NCBI GenBank assembly: GCA_038329895.1
Contig: JBBQNM010000074.1
Location: 1-10,668 of the forward strand
Length of the DNA: 10,668 bases
Direction: 5' to 3'
From: Mayfieldus sp038329895
GTDB lineage: Bacteria > Actinomycetota > Thermoleophilia > Solirubrobacterales > 70-9
Shown here: one piece after another, positions 5,104 to 10,668 of the stretch
Position numbering within the stretch: the first letter of the stretch is position 1
Layout: the number at the start of each line of letters is the position of its first letter
Made by a program: the position numbers and the translations under genes
The notes under the pieces: model-generated
What the model was told of the DNA's origin: nothing
What the model saw: only the letters and a program-made list of their open reading frames with translations
Databases searched by the model: none

Positions 5104-7391
5104 TTGACTCGACCCCTTTACTTCATCGGGCGATTCTGCTGCCGGCATCACTACCCGGTGATCGCGGTGTGGCTGGTCGCAACCGTCGCGCTCGTCGTCA
5201 GCGGGCAGGCGTCGGGCGACAAGACCAACGACAACCTGACGCTGCCGGGGACCGGGTCGACGAAGGCCACCGACCTGCTCAACGACCACCTGCCGCAGCA
5301 GGCGAACGGGAACAACCCGGTCGTCTTGGAGGCGACGAGCGGCAAGCTCACCGACGCCCAGAACAGCAAGGCGGTCGACGACGCGGTGAAGCGGCTCCGC
5401 AACACGCCCCACGTGGTCTCGGCCGTCAATCCGCTGGGCTCGAACGGCGCACCGTTCCTCAGCAAGGACAAGACGATTGCCTACGTCCCGGTGGTCCTCG
5501 ACGTCGGCCCCGCCGACCTCACAGAGGAGGAGGCCCAAAGCCTCCTCGACGCAGCCGATCCGGCAAAGGCGGCCGGGATCGAGGTCTCGGTGGGGGGATA
5601 TGTCGGTCAGCAGCTTTCCAAGCCCTCCACCGAGATCAGCGAGGCGATCGGCCTCAGCGCCGCGGTGATCATCCTGCTGCTTGCGTTCGGGACGGTGACC
5701 GCGATGGCGCTGCCGATCGCCTCCGCAGTCTTCGGCTTGGCCGGAGCGCTGTCGATCATCCGGCTGCTGCAGAACGTGATCGAGGTGCCGAGCATCGCCG
5801 CGACCCTGGCGACGATGATCGGCCTCGGGGTCGGGATCGACTACGCGCTGTTCATCGTCACCCGCCACAAGCTGCAGCTCAGGGAGGGGATGGAGATCAA
5901 CGAGTCGGTCGCCCGGGCGACCGCGACGTCCGGCGGCGCCGTGGTCTTCGCCGGGTTCACCGTCGTGATCGCGCTCTGCTCGCTGGCGATCGCCGGGATC
6001 CCGTTGGTCAGCGCACTCGGCTTCACGGCTGCGATCGCGGTGGTCATCGCTGTGCTGGCGGCGACCACGTTGCTGCCGGCCATGCTCGGCGCCCTGGGGC
6101 CGCGGATCGATTCGCTGCGGGTGCAGCTGGGCCGCACCCACCCCGACGATCACCAACCGCACGGTTGGCTGCGCTGGGCCGAGGGAGTCTCGAAGCGGCC
6201 GTGGCGCTCGGTCGTCGTCGCGGTCGTGATCCTCGTCGTGCTGGCGCTACCGCTCCGCGACCTGACGCTCGGCCAGTCCGACAACGGCGCGATGCCGAAG
6301 TCGACCCAGGTGCGCAAGTCCTACGACGGGATCACGAAGGGATTCGGAGTGGGGACCAACGGTCCGCTGCTGATCGCGGTCAGCGCAGCAACGCCGCTGA
6401 AGCCCGATCAGTCCCAGCTCGACAAGGTCGAGAGCGAGCAACAGACGCTGAACGCGGACAAACAGAAGGCATCGAACCCGGCCTCCGACCCGAGCCTGAC
6501 CAAGCTCGAGAACGAGATCTCGAAGGCGCCCGACGTGCAATCGGTCTCGCCTCCGACCCTCGACAAGCAGGCCAAGACCGCGGTCTTCACCGTGATCTCT
6601 TCATCGGCGCCGTCATCGGACCGCACGGTGGACCTGGTCAACGACCTGCGCGACAATGTGATCCGAAGGCGCTGAAGGGGACCGACCTCACCGCCTACGT
6701 GGGCGGGCAGACGGCCGGCTACATCGACCTCGCGGACAGGATCAGCGACAAGCTGCCCTCGATGATCGCGATCGTCGTCGCGCTCAGCTTCCTGGTCCTA
6801 TTGCTGGCCTTCCGCTCGATTTTGGTGCCGGTGAAGGCGGCGCTCATGAACCTGCTCTCAGTCGCGGCGGCCTATGGCGTGGTCACCGCCGTGTTCCAAA
6901 AGGGTTGGGGCGCGGAGCTGATCGGCCTCGACCACGCGATCCCGATTGTCAGCTTCGTTCCGTTGCTGATGTTCGCGATCCTCTTCGGCCTCTCGATGGA
7001 CTACGAGGTCTTCCTGCTTTCGCAGATGTCCGAGCACTACCGCGGCGGCAGCTCGCCGTCGCGAGCCGTCGTCGAAGGGCTCGCCAACACCGGACGGGTG
7101 GTCACCTCGGCCGCCCTGATCATGGTCTGCGTGTTCGCCAGCTTCGTGCTCAATGGCAACCCGGTGGTGAAGGAGTTCGGGATCGGGTTGGCGGTGGCGA
7201 TCGCGATCGACGCCACCTTGGTGCGATGCCTGCTCGTGCCCGCGGTGATGGTGCTGCTGCGCGGGCGGGCGTGGTGGATGCCGGGCTTGCTGGAGCGCAC
7301 CGTGCCCCACATCAGCATCGAGGACGATTCCTTCCTCAAACAGCGCGACGCGGCAGCCGCGGCGGCCGGCAAGCCGGCGGCCGGAAGCTGA
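5104..7391 (+). pseudogene. mmpL: MMPL/RND-family membrane transporter, frameshifted
   Basis: MMPL proteins are proton-driven RND-superfamily exporters, often of lipids, with two repeats each built of one helix, an extracytoplasmic domain and five helices. Both repeats are here. Repeat one has TM1 at about residues 17-33, an outer domain to about 180 and five helices to about 330, with Gly240-x-Gly-x-Gly-x-Asp246-Tyr247. Repeat two has TM7 at about 367-384, an outer domain with a charged, possibly coiled-coil insert at 439-474, then helices with Gly629-Leu-Ser-Met-Asp633-Tyr634. The reading frame breaks after Ile520: the first frame stops at 6673-6675, and the rest continues in the frame that reads Pro-Lys-Ala-Leu from 6663. 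One missing C at 6663-6664 would restore a 762-residue protein. The start is TTG at 5104 with AGGGAAAG upstream. This is either a real lesion or a sequencing or assembly error; strong coding conservation on both sides favours an error or a recent mutation. Confidence 0.85.
6699..7391 (+). CDS. C-terminal half of the MMPL transporter, shifted frame
   Basis: If the frameshift is real, this half could only be made separately, for instance from GTG at 6699 or ATG at 6762, neither with a clear ribosome-binding site. It holds the last five helices of repeat two and an Ala-rich tail. Alone it lacks TM7 and the outer domain, so independent function is unlikely. Confidence 0.4.
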   Translation: MGGQTAGYIDLADRISDKLPSMIAIVVALSFLVLLLAFRSILVPVKAALMNLLSVAAAYGVVTAVFQKGWGAELIGLDHAIPIVSFVPLLMFAILFGLSMDYEVFLLSQMSEHYRGGSSPSRAVVEGLANTGRVVTSAALIMVCVFASFVLNGNPVVKEFGIGLAVAIAIDATLVRCLLVPAVMVLLRGRAWWMPGLLERTVPHISIEDDSFLKQRDAAAAAAGKPAAGS

Positions 7392-7403
7392 CCCGCGCCG
7401 GGT

Positions 7404-7409
7404 CATACT
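7404..7409 (+). promoter_or_regulatory. Possible -10 element for leaderless pgsA
   Basis: CATACT (four of six to TATAAT) ends seven bases before the pgsA ATG, so transcription from it would begin at the start codon. There is no -35 match at 16-18 bp. It would free pgsA from the upstream mmpL transcript. Confidence 0.3.
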
Positions 7410-7416
7410 GACGGCG

Positions 7417-8001
7417 ATGTTCCCGCTCAACCTGCCGAACGTGCTCACGATGCTGCGCATCCTCGCGGTGCCGGTAATCGTCGTCGGGCTGCTCGGCGAG
7501 ACCCCGAACGGGGACGCACTTGCGGCCGGCGTGTTCGCGCTCGCGGCGCTCACCGACGGGCTCGACGGCTACTTCGCGCGCTCGCGTGACGCCGTCACCA
7601 CCTTCGGCAAGCTGATGGACCCGCTGGCCGACAAGCTGCTGATCGTCGCGGCCCTGATCTCGCTCGTCTCGCTGGACCGCCTCGCCGCCTGGGTGGCGAT
7701 GGTGATCATCGCCCGCGAGCTGGCGGTCACCGGGCTGCGCGCCGTGGCCGTCGAGCGCGGGATCGTGATCGCCGCCAGCCCGCTCGGAAAGGTGAAGACG
7801 ATCCTTCAGGTGGCGGCTGTAATTGCGCTGATTGCCGCCGACCCCTCGCCGGTGTGGGTTGACGTGCTGGTCTACGTCGCCGTCGCGATGACGCTGATCA
7901 GCGGCGTCGACTACTTCTTCGGGCTGCGCCGCCGCGTCGAGGACCAGAGGAAGGACCGAGCGGCGGCGAAAGCCGAGTCCGGCAGCGCCCCGATCAGCTA
8001 G
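7417..8001 (+). CDS. pgsA: CDP-diacylglycerol-glycerol-3-phosphate 3-phosphatidyltransferase
   Basis: This membrane enzyme joins CDP-diacylglycerol and glycerol-3-phosphate to give phosphatidylglycerophosphate and CMP, the committed step to phosphatidylglycerol and cardiolipin. The 194 residues contain the complete CDP-alcohol phosphotransferase motif Asp47-x2-Asp50-Gly51-x2-Ala54-Arg55-x8-Gly64-x3-Asp68-x3-Asp72, whose aspartates bind the catalytic metals. The N-terminus (Asn-Leu-Pro-Asn-Val-Leu-Thr-Met-Leu-Arg) is typical of PgsA, and about six hydrophobic helices are visible. A closely related phosphatidylinositolphosphate synthase is less likely because the N-terminal and central sequence follow PgsA. 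A charged, Ala-rich cytoplasmic tail ends the protein. The ATG at 7417 lies 25 bp after the mmpL stop and has no Shine-Dalgarno site. The 3' end overlaps the convergent folE2 gene by 8 bp. Confidence 0.92.
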   Translation: MFPLNLPNVLTMLRILAVPVIVVGLLGETPNGDALAAGVFALAALTDGLDGYFARSRDAVTTFGKLMDPLADKLLIVAALISLVSLDRLAAWVAMVIIARELAVTGLRAVAVERGIVIAASPLGKVKTILQVAAVIALIAADPSPVWVDVLVYVAVAMTLISGVDYFFGLRRRVEDQRKDRAAAKAESGSAPIS

Positions 8002-9004
8002 CGGGCGACTCCAGCCACTCGCGCATCGTGAGGTGGTGCGGGAGGTGCTCGCCGCTTTCCAGCTCCTGGCGCAGATCGGCCGCGGTGCCGTAACGCTCGG
8101 CGATCACGTTGTGGCGGTGGATCGTCTCCAGGTTCTCCTGGCGCGCCATCACGAAGGCCTCGTCGTGAAGGCCCGGGTAGGCCTCGATCACGCGGCGGAT
8201 CATCTCCCGCGCGCAGTCCTCCACGAAGCGTGGCTGTGCGTGGGCCTTCTCAACCACCGCCAGCTCGTCGGGACGCTTCAGCAGGCCGTAGATCTCCGAG
8301 CTCATCGACTGCTCGACGATTCGCAGCAGGTCGCGCGCATCGACGTCGGCCGGCCAACCCTCCGGGCAGCCGACGTAGAGCGTGCCGATCCCGCGCTGGT
8401 TGTGGGTGGCGATCGGCACCGCCTCGATCACGCGCTCGATCTCGTCGGCGTCGAACCCCTGCTCGGCGAGTCGCTCGCGGGCAAGCTCAGCGACCATCTC
8501 CTGGGCGCACGGACAGGCGGTCATCCCCTGCGCCTGTACACCGCGCAGGGTGCGCAGGCCGCGCTCCGAGGCGACCGCCGTCCCGAACAGTCTGTAGATC
8601 TCCTGGGTACGCTGACCCGACTCCGGCGTGACCACGGTCTCGGGGTAATGGGCGGCGACACTCACCTCGGAACGCAGGCCGCCCTGGCGCTCGCGGATTC
8701 GCTCGGCGATGTGGGAGGCGAGGGTCTCGGCGCGGAATGCCTCGCCGAGCACCACCTCGTCAATCGCCTCGCCGACAACCTCCTCGAATCGGGACATGTG
8801 GACGCCGGCCTGCTGGGGATTGAGGTCGACGAAGCACTCCAGCTCGGCGTGGTACAGCTCCTCGGTCCCGTTCGACTTCACCCGCAGGACCTTCTCGATT
8901 CCAGTGACGCCCACCCGCGAGAGGCTGATCTCGGTGGCCGGGCGCCCGGACTGCACGTCGCGGGTGGCGGGGGAGATGGTCGTTTCGCTGCTGCCCATGG
9001 ACAT
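7994..9004 (-). CDS. folE2: GTP cyclohydrolase FolE2/MptA family
   Basis: This family opens and rearranges GTP to make dihydroneopterin products: the triphosphate for folate in bacterial FolE2, or the 2',3'-cyclic phosphate in archaeal MptA. The 336-residue protein begins with the characteristic Leu28-Ser-Arg-Val-Gly-Val-Thr34 region. It carries Gly160-Met-Thr-Ala-Cys-Pro-Cys166 with the conserved metal/active-site cysteine area, Thr200-His201-Asn-Gln-Arg204, and Glu252-Lys-Ala-His-Ala-Gln-Pro-Arg-Phe260. The Met-Thr-x-Cys-Pro-Cys wording and the N-terminus look nearer to MptA than to Neisseria-type FolE2, so the exact product is open. No other folate or pterin gene is in the window. ATG at 9004 is used; a second in-frame ATG at 8998 would remove two residues. 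Neither start has a Shine-Dalgarno site, because AGGAGG at 9005-9010 is on the opposite strand. The gene is divergent from the sigma factor gene and convergent with pgsA. Confidence 0.9.
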   Translation of the reverse strand: MSMGSSETTISPATRDVQSGRPATEISLSRVGVTGIEKVLRVKSNGTEELYHAELECFVDLNPQQAGVHMSRFEEVVGEAIDEVVLGEAFRAETLASHIAERIRERQGGLRSEVSVAAHYPETVVTPESGQRTQEIYRLFGTAVASERGLRTLRGVQAQGMTACPCAQEMVAELARERLAEQGFDADEIERVIEAVPIATHNQRGIGTLYVGCPEGWPADVDARDLLRIVEQSMSSEIYGLLKRPDELAVVEKAHAQPRFVEDCAREMIRRVIEAYPGLHDEAFVMARQENLETIHRHNVIAERYGTAADLRQELESGEHLPHHLTMREWLESPAS

Positions 9005-9029
9005 AGGAGGGTAGGGAAACCGGGCCGTC

Positions 9030-9037
9030 TCTATACT
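9030..9037. promoter_or_regulatory. Overlapping divergent -10 elements for folE2 and sigma gene
   Basis: TATACT at 9032-9037 on the plus strand and TATAGA at 9035-9030 on the minus strand share four bases in the 102-bp gap between the two genes. Each resembles a -10 hexamer. Neither has a recognisable -35. If both are used, polymerase could occupy only one at a time, coupling the two genes. Confidence 0.35.
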
Positions 9038-9106
9038 CGGCGCCGGTTCGAGCCTGAGGAAAACGCCTCTAGCTCAGCTACGGAGGGTTGCACGGGAGTC
9101 AATGCG

Positions 9107-10216
9107 ATCGAGCAGCTAGGGGCAGTCCCGGCGGAGACGTCTTTCGCCGATTCGGAGGAGCTTCGAGGCCTGATCTCGCTGGGGCGCGACCAGGGCTACC
9201 TCACCTTCGAGCAAATCGCCTCCACCCTCGAGGAAGTCGACGTCTCAAAGGAGCAGCTCTCACAGCTCCACAGCCACCTGATCGAGCACGGGGTGGACGT
9301 GATCGCCGAGGACGGGGTGAGCGCCTACAAGGAACAAAAGGTCGCGGAGTCGGAGTCGCGCCGCCGCCCCGAGTTGGATCTGACCGTCGAACCCAGCCTC
9401 GACTCCCTGCGCCTCTACCTGCGCTCGATCGGACGGGTCGAGCTGCTGACCGCCGAACAGGAGGTCGAGCTGGCAAAGCGCATCGAGCGCGGCGACATGG
9501 TCGCCAAACGCCAGATGGTCGAGGCCAACCTGAGGTTGGTCGTCTCGATCGCCAAGGGCTACCTGGGCCGCGGGCTGAGCTTCCTGGACCTGATCCAGGA
9601 GGGCTCGCTGGGCCTGATTCGCGCGGTGGAGAAGTTCGACTACCGGCGCGGCTACAAATTCTCCACCTACGCGACCTGGTGGATCCGCCAGGCGGTTACC
9701 CGGTCGATCGCCGACAAGGCGCGCACGATCCGCATCCCGGTGCACATGGTCGAGAAGCTGAACCGCGTCGCACACCTCGAGCGCCAGCTGGTGCAGCGAC
9801 TCGGTCGCGAACCCGAGCCGGAGGAGATCGCCACCGAGCTGCGCTGGTCGGTGCGCGAGGTGCGCGACATCCTTCGCTTCGCGCAGCTGCCGATCTCGCT
9901 GGAGAAGCCGGTCGGAGACGAGGACGAGTCCGAGCTCGGCGACTTCGTCGCCGACGATGGCGTGGTCGAGCCGTTCGAGGAGGCGAGCGAGCACCTACAG
10001 CGCGAGGGGGTGCACAAGGCGCTCGACGCCCTGCCTGAGCGCGAGCGACAGGTGATCGAGCTTCGCTACGGGCTTTCCGGAATGGAGCCGCTGACCCTCG
10101 AGCAGGTCGGGCAGGCCTTCGGCGTCACCCGCGAGCGGATCCGCCAGATCGAGCACAACACCCTGAAGAAGCTCAAGCAGCTACCCGAGGCACAGGTGCT
10201 TCGGGAGGCGAGCTAG
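9107..10216 (+). CDS. rpoD: RNA polymerase sigma factor, RpoD/SigA-like (group 1 or 2)
   Basis: Primary-type sigma factors direct RNA polymerase to -10/-35 promoters. Counting from 9107, region 1.1 is at about 18-70 (Gly-Arg-Asp-Gln-Gly-Tyr-Leu-Thr), region 1.2 at 98-130 and region 2 at 136-205, including Asp161-Leu-Ile-Gln-Glu-Gly and the -10-reading segment Tyr183-Lys-Phe-Ser-Thr-Tyr-Ala-Thr-Trp-Trp-Ile-Arg. Region 3 spans about 208-280. Region 4 spans about 303-369 with the -35-binding helix Val340-Thr-Arg-Glu-Arg-Ile-Arg-Gln-Ile-Glu. The carboxy end is complete. The start is unresolved: the frame has no ATG, GTG or TTG between about 8950 and 9293, and starting at the GTG at 9293 would delete region 1.1. 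Candidates are ATC at 9107 (GGGAG nine bases upstream) and CTG at 9170 (GGAGGAG nine bases upstream). I use 9107. The short N-terminus differs from the long extension of Streptomyces HrdB. Confidence 0.85.
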   Translation: MEQLGAVPAETSFADSEELRGLISLGRDQGYLTFEQIASTLEEVDVSKEQLSQLHSHLIEHGVDVIAEDGVSAYKEQKVAESESRRRPELDLTVEPSLDSLRLYLRSIGRVELLTAEQEVELAKRIERGDMVAKRQMVEANLRLVVSIAKGYLGRGLSFLDLIQEGSLGLIRAVEKFDYRRGYKFSTYATWWIRQAVTRSIADKARTIRIPVHMVEKLNRVAHLERQLVQRLGREPEPEEIATELRWSVREVRDILRFAQLPISLEKPVGDEDESELGDFVADDGVVEPFEEASEHLQREGVHKALDALPERERQVIELRYGLSGMEPLTLEQVGQAFGVTRERIRQIEHNTLKKLKQLPEAQVLREAS

Positions 10217-10251
10217 CCGTCGGCAGGCGCTGTTTGCGGCTCGGATCGAGG

Positions 10252-10399
10252 TACACTTGAATCACGAGCATGAGTCGGTCGGTGGCCCGGAGTCCGGCAG
10301 CTTTCACCGACGCCTTCGGTTCCTGCCTGGACTGAGACGACCAACCCCCGATTCGCCCGGGGGTGAGGCGTCCGGGTCGCCGGCCGTCTGAATGCCGGC
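10252..10399 (+). ncRNA. Candidate structured small RNA after the sigma gene
   Basis: A -10-like TACACT (10252-10257) is followed by a long imperfect hairpin. Its helices are GGTCG 10277-10281 with CGACC 10338-10342, AGTCCGGCAG 10291-10300 with CTGCC/GGACT 10323-10333 (one bulged T), and ACCGA 10306-10310 with TCGGT 10316-10320. A second hairpin pairs CCCCCG 10345-10350 with CGGGGG 10358-10363, and a third pairs two GCCGGC copies (10379-10384, 10394-10399). None is followed by a U-run. No convincing ORF fits here. It could be a small RNA or simply the sigma gene's 3' untranslated region with GC-rich terminators. I do not recognise a known RNA family. Confidence 0.35.
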
Positions 10400-10427
10400 A
10401 CAATCGTCGCGTCTTACGTGACCGGCA

Positions 10428-10441
10428 CGAACGTATGTTCC
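10428..10441 (+). promoter_or_regulatory. LexA-binding SOS box
   Basis: CGAACGTATGTTCC matches the Gram-positive SOS box CGAAC-RNRY-GTTCC at every position and contains the GAAC-N4-GTTC core used by actinobacterial LexA. It ends six bases before the ATG at 10447, where bound LexA would block transcription of the endonuclease-like gene. I found no second GAAC-N4-GTTC in the window. Confidence 0.75.
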
Positions 10442-10446
10442 TAGGC

Positions 10447-10668
10447 ATGGATCGGCTCCTCAACCGCCGGCAGCAGGGCGACCTGGGCGAAGCCTCGGCG
10501 ATCGAGTGGTTGACGCGACAGGGGGCCACAGTCTCGGTACCGCTGGGACATAGTCCCGACTACGACTTGATCGCTGAAGTAGGCAGTCGACTCTTGCGAG
10601 TACAGGTCAAGACATCGACGTTCAAGCGGAGCACACCTGATGGCCACGAGCGCTGGGAGGTTTCGGTC
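10447..10668 (+). CDS. PD-(D/E)XK endonuclease-like protein, 5' part
   Basis: Only the first 74 codons are in the window; the frame is still open at its end. The sequence shows a PD-(D/E)XK nuclease-like core of the kind seen in group I intron-associated and related small endonucleases. Gly11-Asp-Leu-Gly-Glu15 lies in the first helix, Pro37-Asp-Tyr-Asp40 at the metal-binding turn, and Arg51-Val-Gln-Val-Lys55-Thr-Ser on the following strand, giving Glu15, Asp40, Gln53 and Lys55 as likely catalytic residues. ATG at 10447 is chosen; an in-frame ATG at 10435 would lie inside the SOS box. There is no Shine-Dalgarno site. The SOS box suggests induction by DNA damage, so a DNA-processing or repair role is plausible, but the substrate is unknown. 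No intron or restriction methylase is visible nearby. Confidence 0.75.
   Translation, partial: MDRLLNRRQQGDLGEASAIEWLTRQGATVSVPLGHSPDYDLIAEVGSRLLRVQVKTSTFKRSTPDGHERWEVSV

Noticed and set aside
4867..6162. 431-codon minus-strand frame opposite mmpL
   Set aside because: It is antisense to strong coding sequence, with Arg/Asp/Gln-rich composition and no domain.
6655..6675. Programmed ribosomal frameshift in mmpL
   Set aside because: There is no slippery heptamer of the X-XXY-YYZ type and no clear downstream structure; a single-base deletion explains the break more simply.
5007..7391. 794-codon open frame on the plus strand
   Set aside because: Its first two-thirds is a shadow of the MMPL coding frame with Arg/Gly/Pro-rich content. 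Only the part after 6663 is real, as the second half of MMPL.
8033..10216. 727-codon open frame including the sigma factor
   Set aside because: The part before about 9100 is the antisense of folE2 and has no sigma-like sequence; it is open because of high GC.
10173..10647. Minus-strand frames opposite the sigma 3' end and endonuclease gene
   Set aside because: They have no recognisable motifs and run antisense to the sigma C-terminus, the hairpin region and the PD-(D/E)XK gene.

Overview
The window looks like chromosomal DNA of a high-GC actinobacterium. The gene set (a FolE2/MptA-type GTP cyclohydrolase, a family 5 uracil-DNA glycosylase, an MMPL transporter, a compact RpoD-like sigma factor without the long Lys/Ala-rich N-terminus of Streptomyces HrdB) would fit the Thermoleophilia/Solirubrobacterales. 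That placement is inference from gene content and codon use, not from a marker comparison. Several genes have no clear Shine-Dalgarno site, and some may be leaderless.

Left part (1-1161): a secreted phosphoesterase lipoprotein. Then comes the clearest unusual structure in the window. A tRNA-Thr(CGT) gene lies on the minus strand at 3678-3750, and its 3' part, from anticodon-loop nucleotide 32 to one base beyond the discriminator, is repeated perfectly (43 bp) at 1162-1204. This is the footprint of an integrative element inserted into a tRNA gene by a tyrosine-type recombinase. The roughly 2.5 kb between the copies is visibly more AT-rich than its surroundings. It carries one convincing gene, a class II Fic AMP-transferase with a C-terminal winged-helix-like domain, preceded by repeated AAGTTTGG half-sites that continue into its start codon. 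It also holds trinucleotide microsatellites, a hairpin at its left edge and the terminator now serving the tRNA. No integrase is visible, so it is a remnant, a satellite, or a minimal element mobilised in trans.

Middle part (3781-7391): a minus-strand pair, udgB-type uracil-DNA glycosylase followed by an acyl-CoA thioesterase, is divergent from an MMPL/RND membrane transporter. The transporter is split by an apparent one-base deletion near 6663, which separates its two six-helix halves.

Right part (7392-10668): pgsA (phosphatidylglycerophosphate synthase) follows mmpL after 25 bp and converges, with an 8-bp overlap, on folE2/mptA. folE2 is divergent from an RpoD-like sigma factor gene whose reading frame has no ATG, GTG or TTG where the protein should begin. 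The 230 bp after the sigma gene fold into a series of hairpins that could be a small RNA. The window ends in the 5' part of a PD-(D/E)XK endonuclease-like gene, with a perfect LexA/SOS box (CGAACGTATGTTCC) just before its start codon. The genes are mostly independent housekeeping functions (DNA repair, phospholipid and pterin synthesis, transcription) with one small mobile insertion.
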